Part shown: positions 1-5,301 of the stretch, one piece after another
Numbering within the stretch: position 1 is the first letter of the stretch
Layout of the letters: the number at the start of each line of letters is the position of its first letter
DNA from: Burkholderiales bacterium
GTDB lineage: Bacteria > Pseudomonadota > Gammaproteobacteria > Burkholderiales > UBA11063
Direction: 5' to 3'
DNA: 5,693 bases
Assembly: GCA_026461645.1 (NCBI GenBank)
Contig: JAPJMP010000117.1
Coordinates: forward strand, 1 to 5,693
Made by a program: the position numbers and the translations under genes
The notes under the pieces: model-generated
What the model was told of the DNA's origin: nothing
Databases searched by the model: none
What the model saw: the letters and a program-made list of their open reading frames with translations, nothing else

Positions 1-28
1 AAATATCTAAAATCTTTTCATGATTCAT
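1..28 (-). CDS. Possible 5' end of a leftward gene, cut by the window edge
   Basis: A minus-strand ATG at 28-26 opens a frame that stays open to the window edge and would encode M-N-H-E-K-I-L-D-I. Only nine codons are visible, so no product can be named. The call rests on context. A leftward extended -10 promoter lies about 32 bases upstream, and a probable clpB terminator lies further upstream, as expected for a separate codirectional gene. The ribosome binding site is weak (TTGAG, ending 10 bases before the ATG). Another ATG at 48-46 hits a stop after two codons, and the ATG at 21-19 is a less likely alternative. The frame could easily be chance in so short a stretch. Confidence 0.25.
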
Positions 29-59
29 AGTCAATAATCTCAATACATCTTATAGCGAT

Positions 60-88
60 ATTATACCAAACTCGTTAATTTTGCGTAA
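60..88 (-). promoter_or_regulatory. Extended -10 promoter candidate firing leftward
   Basis: Read on the minus strand, positions 70-60 give TTTGGTATAAT, a perfect -10 hexamer (65-60) preceded by the TGn extension. A poor -35 (TTACGC, 88-83) lies 17 bases upstream; extended -10 promoters often do without a good -35. Transcription would start near position 53, about 25 bases before the candidate ATG at 28. The same 11 bases form the core of the eda promoter at 2863-2873, which supports a real signal. A 7-bp inverted repeat (96-102 and 108-114, all A/T) lies just upstream and may be chance. Confidence 0.45.
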
Positions 89-136
89 GGTGAGTTATTT
101 AAATTAGTTAAATACAATACTAGTGTAATGCAACAC

Positions 137-166
137 AAAATAGCAGCGATATTTCTATGCTATTTT
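137..166 (-). terminator. Probable clpB transcription terminator hairpin
   Basis: AAAATAGCA (137-145) and TGCTATTTT (158-166) form a perfect 9-bp stem around a 12-base loop. It begins 23 bases after the clpB stop codon on the minus strand. The stem has only two G-C pairs, and its last four bases on the minus strand are T followed by GTGTTG, so the U-tract is short and termination may be inefficient. On the plus strand the stem runs into TTTTAGATGTTTTT, so it could also stop rightward transcripts. The position between clpB and a leftward promoter at 60-88 fits a transcript boundary. Confidence 0.5.
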
Positions 167-189
167 AGATGTTTTTAAAAATTCATTTT

Positions 190-2757
190 TTAATTAAATA
201 CTATTTTGTCATCTTTTAATTCAACTAATAATGTCTGCCCTGGATTATATTTGCCAGCAAGTATATATTTTGCTAACGGATTTTCTAATTCATGCTGAAT
301 TGCTCTTTTTAATGGTCTAGCACCATATACCGGCTCAAAACCAACTTTAGCAATATGCTCAATCACCTTGTCTGTAATTTGCACAGTAATACTAAGTTTA
401 TTCAATCTTTGAACTAAAACATTTAATTGAATTTTTGCAATATTAGCAATTTGTTTATGATCCAACGGATGAAATACTACCAATTCATCAACACGATTAA
501 TAAACTCTGGTTTGAAATAATTCTTTATTTCTTCCATGATCACTAATTTAATATCCTCATATGGGCTTTGTTCCATTGCCTGGATTTGCGCACTGCCAAC
601 ATTTGAGGTCATAACAATTACAGTATTTTTAAAATCAACAGTTCGCCCCTGACTATCGGTTAATCTACCGTCATCTAATACTTGCAATAAGATATTAAAT
701 ACATCCGGATGTGCTTTTTCAATTTCATCTAATAAAATCACACTATAAGGTTTACGCCGAACTGCCTCAGTTAGATACCCGCCTTCTTCGTAACCAACAT
801 ACCCTGGAGGCGCACCAACTAATTTAGCTACAGAATGTTTTTCCATATACTCTGACATGTCAATTCTAATTAAATGTTCTTCACTATCAAATAAAAAGGA
901 TGCTAAGGTTTTGCATAATTCAGTTTTACCAACTCCAGTTGGTCCTAAGAATATAAAAGATCCATAGGGTTTATTGGGATCAGCTAAACCTGAACGCGAC
1001 CGTCTAATTGCATCAGAAATGGCATTAACAGCTTCATTTTGACCAATTATACGACTATGTAAAAACTGTTCCATGCGTAATAGTTTATCTCTTTCCCCTT
1101 CTAACATTTTACTCACTGGAATACCTGTTGCACTTGATATAATTTCGGCTATTTCTTCAGCTCCAACATCAGTTCTTAATAATGTAAGTTTTTTATGTTC
1201 GCCTTTTTCAGCTTGTTTTAATCTAGCTTCTAAATCTGGTTGCTTACCGTACTGCAATTCAGCAGCTTTCTGCCAATCACCACTTCTTTTATATGTTTCA
1301 ATTTCAAGCTTAACTTTTTCTAATTCATCTTTAATGCTCTGAGTACCTTGAATCATAGCCTTTTCATTTTTCCAGATTTCTTCAAGATCAGCGTACTCCT
1401 TGCCTAATTTTTCAATATCCTCTTGTATATGCTCTAAGCGCTTCTTACTTAAAGCATCGGTTTCTTTTTTAACTGCTTCACGCTCAATTTTTAGTTGAAT
1501 TAGTTTTCGTTCTAACTTATCCATACTTTCGGGTTTAGAATCAATTTCCATTTTAATCTTAGCTGCTGCTTCATCTATAATATCAATTGCTTTATCTGGC
1601 AAAAATCGATCAGTTATATAGCGATGCGATAATTCCGCAGCAGCAACTATTGCTGGATCTGTTATTTCCACACCATGATGAATTTCATATTTCTCTTGTA
1701 AGCCACGTAAAATTGCTATAGTATCTTCAACATTTGGCTCCAACACTAAAACTTTCTGAAATCTTCGTTCTAAAGCCGGATCTTTTTCAATATATTTTTT
1801 ATATTCATCAAGCGTAGTTGCTCCAATACAATGAAGTTCTCCCCGAGCCAATGCTGGTTTTAACATATTTCCAGCATCAATAGCACCTTCTGCTCTGCCT
1901 ACACCGACTATGGTATGAATCTCATCAATAAATATTATCGTATTGCCCTCATCTTTATCTAGCTCATTTAATACTGCTTTTAATCGTTCTTCAAATTCTC
2001 CTCTATATTTTGCTCCAGCTAATAAACTAGCCATATCTAAAATAAGTAGTTTTTTATGCTTCAATCCATCTGGTACTTCGCCATTTATTATTCTTTGCGC
2101 CAGCCCTTCTACTATGGCAGTTTTACCTACACCAGGCTCACCAATTAATACCGGGTTATTTTTAGTTCTCCTTTGCAGAACTTGAATTGTTCGTCTAATT
2201 TCATCATCACGCCCTATAACTGGATCAAGTTTGCCCTGTTGTGCTTTTTGCGTTAAATCGATGGTATATTTTTTCAAAGCCTCACGTTGCGTTTCTCTGT
2301 CGGGATTATTGACAGCCTCTCCCCCCCTTAATTCCAATATAACTTTATTTAGAGATTCAAATTGTAAATTATGTTTTTTTAACAATTTACCTAAAGTATT
2401 TTTATCTTCTACAGCCGCTAACAAGAATAATTCAGAGGCAATATATTCATCATTTAATTTTAATGCTATTTTTTCTGTTACATTTAATAAGTTACTGAGC
2501 TCTTTGGAGATATTAATATCTCCAGCGTTGCCTGTAACTTTAGGCAATGCATTTATTATATTATTTAAATCCAATTTTAATTGACTAATATTTATGCCAA
2601 TTTTAGCTAAAATACTATTTATGGTTGAATTATCCTCATTCATCATTGCTAATAATAAATGCGCAGGTTCTATAAAAGGATTATCATTTTTTAATGCTAA
2701 AGCCTGTGCATCTGCTATCGCAGTTTGAAATTTTGTGGTCAATTTATCAAATCTCAT
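190..2757 (-). CDS. clpB: ATP-dependent protein disaggregase ClpB
   Basis: ClpB is a cytoplasmic hexameric AAA+ chaperone that works with DnaK/DnaJ/GrpE to pull polypeptides out of aggregates after heat or other stress. The 855-residue product is close to the E. coli length (857). Visible in order: an N-terminal Clp_N double-repeat domain (about 1-145); ATPase 1 with Walker A GEPGVGKT (206-213, K212), pore-loop Y251, Walker B IIFIDE (274-279, E279) and arginine fingers R331/R332; a charged coiled-coil middle domain (about 405-525, with Y503), which separates ClpB from ClpA and ClpC; ATPase 2 with GPTGVGKT (605-612, K611), pore-loop Y653, Walker B ILLDE (674-678), arginine finger R755 and sensor-2 GAR (812-814). 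Residue numbers equal those of E. coli ClpB through the second Walker B. All catalytic residues are present. The start at 2757 has a very strong ribosome binding site. Two oddities are a G7 tract at codons 144-146 and GTC at codon 149, where E. coli has an internal GTG start. It appears monocistronic. Confidence 0.98.
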   Translation of the reverse strand: MRFDKLTTKFQTAIADAQALALKNDNPFIEPAHLLLAMMNEDNSTINSILAKIGINISQLKLDLNNIINALPKVTGNAGDINISKELSNLLNVTEKIALKLNDEYIASELFLLAAVEDKNTLGKLLKKHNLQFESLNKVILELRGGEAVNNPDRETQREALKKYTIDLTQKAQQGKLDPVIGRDDEIRRTIQVLQRRTKNNPVLIGEPGVGKTAIVEGLAQRIINGEVPDGLKHKKLLILDMASLLAGAKYRGEFEERLKAVLNELDKDEGNTIIFIDEIHTIVGVGRAEGAIDAGNMLKPALARGELHCIGATTLDEYKKYIEKDPALERRFQKVLVLEPNVEDTIAILRGLQEKYEIHHGVEITDPAIVAAAELSHRYITDRFLPDKAIDIIDEAAAKIKMEIDSKPESMDKLERKLIQLKIEREAVKKETDALSKKRLEHIQEDIEKLGKEYADLEEIWKNEKAMIQGTQSIKDELEKVKLEIETYKRSGDWQKAAELQYGKQPDLEARLKQAEKGEHKKLTLLRTDVGAEEIAEIISSATGIPVSKMLEGERDKLLRMEQFLHSRIIGQNEAVNAISDAIRRSRSGLADPNKPYGSFIFLGPTGVGKTELCKTLASFLFDSEEHLIRIDMSEYMEKHSVAKLVGAPPGYVGYEEGGYLTEAVRRKPYSVILLDEIEKAHPDVFNILLQVLDDGRLTDSQGRTVDFKNTVIVMTSNVGSAQIQAMEQSPYEDIKLVIMEEIKNYFKPEFINRVDELVVFHPLDHKQIANIAKIQLNVLVQRLNKLSITVQITDKVIEHIAKVGFEPVYGARPLKRAIQHELENPLAKYILAGKYNPGQTLLVELKDDKIVFN

Positions 2758-2760
2758 TTT

Positions 2761-2770
2761 TCACCTCCTT
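2761..2770 (-). promoter_or_regulatory. Strong Shine-Dalgarno of clpB
   Basis: The minus strand reads AAGGAGGTGA, complementary to the whole anti-Shine-Dalgarno end of bacterial 16S rRNA. GGAGG ends 6 bases before the ATG. It fixes the clpB start at 2757 and suggests high translation. No other gene in the window has a site this good. Confidence 0.92.
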
Positions 2771-2785
2771 TTTTATTTGCTACTA

Positions 2786-2816
2786 TATATATAAGATTAT
2801 TTTTATGTTTTTCAAT
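2786..2816 (-). promoter_or_regulatory. clpB promoter candidate (sigma70/sigma32 hybrid appearance)
   Basis: On the minus strand TTGAAA (2815-2810) is followed after 16 or 18 bases by TATATA (2793-2788 or 2791-2786), an acceptable sigma70 pair. The same stretch also reads ATTGAA (2816-2811), 14 bases, then TCTTATATA (2796-2788). That agrees with the sigma32 pattern CTTGAA-N13-15-CCCCATNTA in five of six -35 bases and in the ATNTA end of the -10, but lacks the C-run. Heat-shock sigma32 control of clpB is usual in proteobacteria; here it is inferred, not proved. No CIRCE (HrcA) inverted repeat is visible. Confidence 0.45.
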
Positions 2817-2827
2817 TACTTGTCTCT

Positions 2828-2841
2828 AAATTGCGCAAGTT
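2828..2841. promoter_or_regulatory. Palindrome in the divergent clpB/eda control region
   Basis: A perfect 8-bp palindrome TTGCGCAA (2831-2838) extends to 14 bp with one mismatched pair (2830/2839). It stands out as the only G+C-rich patch in an otherwise A/T intergenic region. It lies upstream of both promoter candidates, just before the clpB -35 and about 27 bases before the eda -10. This is a suitable place for a regulator operator. I cannot name a regulator, and a palindrome of this size can arise by chance. Confidence 0.25.
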
Positions 2842-2862
2842 TTAATTTATTAACCTCTAATT

Positions 2863-2873
2863 TTTGGTATAAT
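2863..2873 (+). promoter_or_regulatory. Extended -10 promoter of the eda operon
   Basis: TTTGGTATAAT contains a consensus -10 (2868-2873) with a TGn extension (2865-2867). No good -35 is seen at 17 bases, which is acceptable for an extended -10 promoter. The predicted start near 2880 gives a leader of about 20 bases with a proper ribosome binding site before the eda ATG at 2901. It probably drives eda, the DUF493 gene, lipB, dapF and the RpfE-like gene together, because no other promoter or terminator is evident between them. Confidence 0.65.
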
Positions 2874-2887
2874 TTATTATTTATAAT

Positions 2888-2892
2888 AGGAG
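2888..2892 (+). promoter_or_regulatory. Shine-Dalgarno of eda
   Basis: AGGAG ends 8 bases before the ATG at 2901. This decides the eda start: the open frame continues upstream to 2694, but that extension overlaps clpB and the promoter and would add 69 residues foreign to the family. Confidence 0.85.
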
Positions 2893-2900
2893 CTAATTTA

Positions 2901-3539
2901 ATGCATAAACAATTAACCGCAGCAGATCTATTTAAGCAAAACAAAGTTATTCCAGTTGTAGTAATAAATGATGTTGATAAGGCAAGCGCAATTGTAACGG
3001 CATTACTTGAAGGTGGAATTAATGCCATTGAAATTACCTTAAGAACAATCAATGCATTAGAAATAATTAATCTAGTTGCCAAACAATTTCCAGAAATGTT
3101 GGTTGGTGCTGGAACTGTGCTATCTGATAGTGATTATCATAAAGCAGCAGGTAAAGGTGCTAAATTTATAGTATCACCTGGATTAAGCCAAGAACTAGCA
3201 AATACATCACACGATTATGATATTCCTTTTATTCCTGGCGCAATTACTCCTACAGAAATTATTAATGCATATAATTTAGGCTTTGAGTATTTAAAATTAT
3301 TCCCCGCTCAAAGCTTTAATGGCATTGAATTATTAAAATCTTTATCTTCGCCATTACCACATATTAAATTTTGCCCAACTGGTGGAATTAACATGAATAA
3401 TATAAAACAATATCTAGAATTACCTAATGTGGCTGCAGTTGGTTGTTCGTTTATTGTAAGTGCGGATGTAATTAAAAACAGTGATTATCAACAAATAACC
3501 AAAACATGCAAAACTATAACAAGTTTTATTAATAGTTAA
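2901..3539 (+). CDS. eda: 2-keto-3-deoxy-6-phosphogluconate (KDPG) aldolase
   Basis: This is a class I aldolase that splits KDPG into pyruvate and glyceraldehyde 3-phosphate, the last step of the Entner-Doudoroff pathway; family members can also act on 2-keto-4-hydroxyglutarate. The 212-residue product has the usual family length, and active-site residues sit one position before their E. coli counterparts: E44 and R48 in IEITLR, T72 in GAGTV, P93 in VSPG, Schiff-base K132 in LKLFPA, T160 in PTGGI and S183 in the phosphate-binding GCS segment. The start is chosen at 2901 for its ribosome binding site and its match to the family N-terminus. It is the first gene of a tight plus-strand cluster, 10 bases before the DUF493 gene. 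No other Entner-Doudoroff gene (edd, zwf, pgl) is in the window, so the sugar source cannot be read from context. Confidence 0.95.
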   Translation: MHKQLTAADLFKQNKVIPVVVINDVDKASAIVTALLEGGINAIEITLRTINALEIINLVAKQFPEMLVGAGTVLSDSDYHKAAGKGAKFIVSPGLSQELANTSHDYDIPFIPGAITPTEIINAYNLGFEYLKLFPAQSFNGIELLKSLSSPLPHIKFCPTGGINMNNIKQYLELPNVAAVGCSFIVSADVIKNSDYQQITKTCKTITSFINS

Positions 3540-3549
3540 AGTTTAAACT

Positions 3550-3816
3550 ATGAATAAATCGCAACTTTTACAATTTCCATGTGATTTCATTATCAAAATC
3601 ATGGGGCTAAATACTGCTGAATTTGTAACTGATATTGCCGCTATTATTACTGAGCATTATGAGTTATTTAATCCGGACATTCACTTAGTAACTAAACAAA
3701 GTAGTAATGGTAAATATTTATCTATTAGTGTAACTATTAAAGCTCAATCACAACAGCACTTAGATAATATTTATATTTCAATTAATAAGCATAAATTAGT
3801 AAAATTTGTTTTATAA
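3550..3816 (+). CDS. ybeD: DUF493 / YbeD family small protein
   Basis: The 88-residue product matches the YbeD (UPF0250) family in length and pattern: an N-terminal LLQFPCDFIIKIMG segment (6-19), a central SSNGKYLSISVTIKA segment (51-65) and a VKFVL end (84-88), comparable to the E. coli LLEFPTPFTYKVMG, SSKGNYHSVSITINA and VRMVL segments. Family structures show a small alpha/beta fold like ACT regulatory domains; the biochemical role is not settled. It is cytoplasmic with no signal peptide or membrane segment. It commonly stands directly before lipB in proteobacteria, as here (12-base gap), which suggests a link to lipoate metabolism by association only. The ATG at 3550 lacks a recognisable Shine-Dalgarno; a 10-bp palindrome AGTTTAAACT (3540-3549) occupies that place. 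Translation probably follows from eda. Confidence 0.9.
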   Translation: MNKSQLLQFPCDFIIKIMGLNTAEFVTDIAAIITEHYELFNPDIHLVTKQSSNGKYLSISVTIKAQSQQHLDNIYISINKHKLVKFVL

Positions 3817-3828
3817 GATTAATTTAAA

Positions 3829-4440
3829 ATGTACCACATACGCCAATTAGGTTTAGTTGATTATCAATTAATCTTGGATAAGATGAAATATTTTACTGAA
3901 ATGCGCAATGAGTTAACTGCAGATGAATTTTGGATTTTAGAACATAATCCTGTTTTTACTCTTGGCGCGGCAGGGACTGAACAACATATTATTGATAATC
4001 ACCATACTATTCCTATCTTACGAGTTGACAGAGGCGGTCAAGTTACCTATCATGGTCCAGGACAAATAATTATTTATACTTTGATTAATCTAACGCGTTT
4101 AAAACTTTCGATTCGTCAATTAGTCATTAAACTTGAAAATGGCATTATAAATTATTTGGCCGCTCTTGGAATTACGGCACAAGGAGATAGAGCTGCTCCA
4201 GGTGTGTATATTGCTGGTAAGAAAATAGCTTCAATTGGGCTTAAGGTGAGGAAAAACTGCACTTATCATGGTATTAGTTTTAATTTTAATATGGATACAA
4301 CTCCGTTTAATTATATAAATGTTTGTGGTTATAGTAATTTAAAGGTGGTTCAGTTAAAAGATTTTATTGCGCCACTTGACCAAACAACAGAGGCACTTAA
4401 GCTTGCCAATTATATAATTGCATCAATTATGCAAGAATAG
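3829..4440 (+). CDS. lipB: Octanoyl-[acyl-carrier-protein]:protein N-octanoyltransferase LipB
   Basis: LipB moves the octanoyl group from acyl carrier protein to the lipoyl-domain lysine of enzymes such as pyruvate and 2-oxoglutarate dehydrogenases and glycine cleavage H protein; LipA then adds the two sulfurs. The 203-residue product carries the family signatures: LEHNPVFTLG (37-46), the substrate-binding DRGGQVTYHGPGQ (67-79), APGVYIAGKKIASIGL (123-138) with catalytic K132, YHGISFNFNMD (146-156), and VCGY (165-168) with catalytic C166. The Cys/Lys dyad is therefore intact. The N-terminus YHIRQLGLVDY matches the family start, so the ATG at 3829 is preferred although its leader is nearly pure A/T with no clear ribosome binding site. 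The gene lies 12 bases after the DUF493 gene. The usual next gene, lipA, is not present; dapF follows after 12 bases. Confidence 0.96.
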   Translation: MYHIRQLGLVDYQLILDKMKYFTEMRNELTADEFWILEHNPVFTLGAAGTEQHIIDNHHTIPILRVDRGGQVTYHGPGQIIIYTLINLTRLKLSIRQLVIKLENGIINYLAALGITAQGDRAAPGVYIAGKKIASIGLKVRKNCTYHGISFNFNMDTTPFNYINVCGYSNLKVVQLKDFIAPLDQTTEALKLANYIIASIMQE

Positions 4441-4452
4441 AAAAGAAAAAAT

Positions 4453-5301
4453 ATGAAGCACCTGAAATTTACCAAAATGCAAGGATTAGGAAATGATTTC
4501 ATCGTTCTTGATTATAGCCATGAGCAAATATTTGATCTAACACCACAACAAATTCAGTTCTTAGCTGATAGGAAATACGGTATTGGTTGTGATCAGGTTT
4601 TGATTATTCAAAATTCCGCTATTCCTAATGTTGACTATCTATATAACATATTTAATGCCGATGGAAGTCATGCTAATAATTGTGGTAATGGTGCTAGATG
4701 TATTGTTAAATATTTGCTCAGCAAATATAAAAAATTACCAAATACAATTAATTTGCAACTAAAAAATAGATTAATTGTTGGCAGTATTAACTCCGATAAC
4801 AGCATCAGTGTTAATATGGGCCAACCTTATTTTAATCCAAGTAAAATTCCTTTTTTAGGTAAGGTTAATCAAGCAAACTTATATCAACTTAATTATAAAA
4901 AGAGTGTAATTAAATTTGGAGTGGCATCGATTGGTAATCCACATGCTGTGATTAAATTAACCTCATTGAAAGCACTTGAATCAACAACAAAATTAAAGCT
5001 TTTAGCCCAATTTGTACAAAATTGTGGTTTATTTCCACAAGGAGTAAATGTTAATTTTTACTATCAATCCGCCCCTGATAACATTAGCATTATTACTTAT
5101 GAACGTGGTGTTGGTTTTACTGCTGCCTGTGGCACTGGAGCCTGCGCTGTAGCTTGTTATACTCTTGCACAAAATGTTAGTCAATCTCCGGTTAAAATTT
5201 TCATGCCAGGTGGTAATTTAATTATTTCATGGAAAAATGGCCAGGAAATAATTATGACTGGATCCGCCCAAGAAGTATATACTGGAACAATTAAACTATG
5301 A
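4453..5301 (+). CDS. dapF: Diaminopimelate epimerase DapF
   Basis: DapF interconverts LL- and meso-diaminopimelate, supplying the meso form for lysine and for peptidoglycan cross-links. It is a cofactor-independent cytoplasmic two-cysteine epimerase. The 282 residues fit the family (about 275). Visible signatures are FTKMQGLGNDF (6-16), NADGSHANNCGNGAR (68-82) with catalytic C77, GNPHAV (161-166), the GVNVNF segment (197-202), and ERG (217-219) followed by ACGTGA (225-230) with catalytic C226. The family motif between these last two is normally GET; here it is GFT (221-223), encoded by TTT at F222. Alphaproteobacterial DapF proteins can have Leu there, so the site tolerates change and activity is still expected. 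The start at 4453 matches the canonical N-terminus; the leader is A-rich with only a weak AAGAA. The stop overlaps the next start codon (ATGA). Confidence 0.96.
   Translation: MKHLKFTKMQGLGNDFIVLDYSHEQIFDLTPQQIQFLADRKYGIGCDQVLIIQNSAIPNVDYLYNIFNADGSHANNCGNGARCIVKYLLSKYKKLPNTINLQLKNRLIVGSINSDNSISVNMGQPYFNPSKIPFLGKVNQANLYQLNYKKSVIKFGVASIGNPHAVIKLTSLKALESTTKLKLLAQFVQNCGLFPQGVNVNFYYQSAPDNISIITYERGVGFTAACGTGACAVACYTLAQNVSQSPVKIFMPGGNLIISWKNGQEIIMTGSAQEVYTGTIKL

Noticed and set aside
96..114. 7-bp inverted repeat TATTTAA/TTAAATA with 5-base spacer
   Set aside because: It consists only of A/T bases, has no T-tract, and is expected by chance at this composition; not strong enough to call an operator or terminator.
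1073..1342. Plus-strand open frame of 89 codons inside clpB
   Set aside because: It lies wholly antisense to the strongly supported clpB gene, has a low-complexity Ser/Leu-rich product and no ribosome binding site; it is a shadow of clpB codons.
1943..2584. Two further plus-strand frames (1943-2185 and 2231-2584) antisense to clpB
   Set aside because: Both are covered by conserved ClpB coding sequence and their products match no family I know.
2875..2888. Inverted repeat TATTAT/ATAATA and a second TATAAT (2882-2887) next to the eda SD
   Set aside because: It is pure A/T in an A/T-rich region, so chance is likely; a start from this second -10 would remove the leader and the Shine-Dalgarno site.
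2694..2900. N-terminal extension of eda by 69 residues
   Set aside because: It would overlap the 5' end of clpB and the promoter region, is hydrophobic and Phe-rich from A/T sequence, and is unlike any KDPG aldolase; the SD at 2888-2892 supports 2901.
2758..2900. Search for a CIRCE element or other HrcA-type operator before clpB
   Set aside because: No TTAGCACTC/GAGTGCTAA-like inverted repeat is present.
2816..3082. Minus-strand open frame of 88 codons opposite eda
   Set aside because: It is antisense to conserved KDPG aldolase codons and no promoter or binding site supports it.
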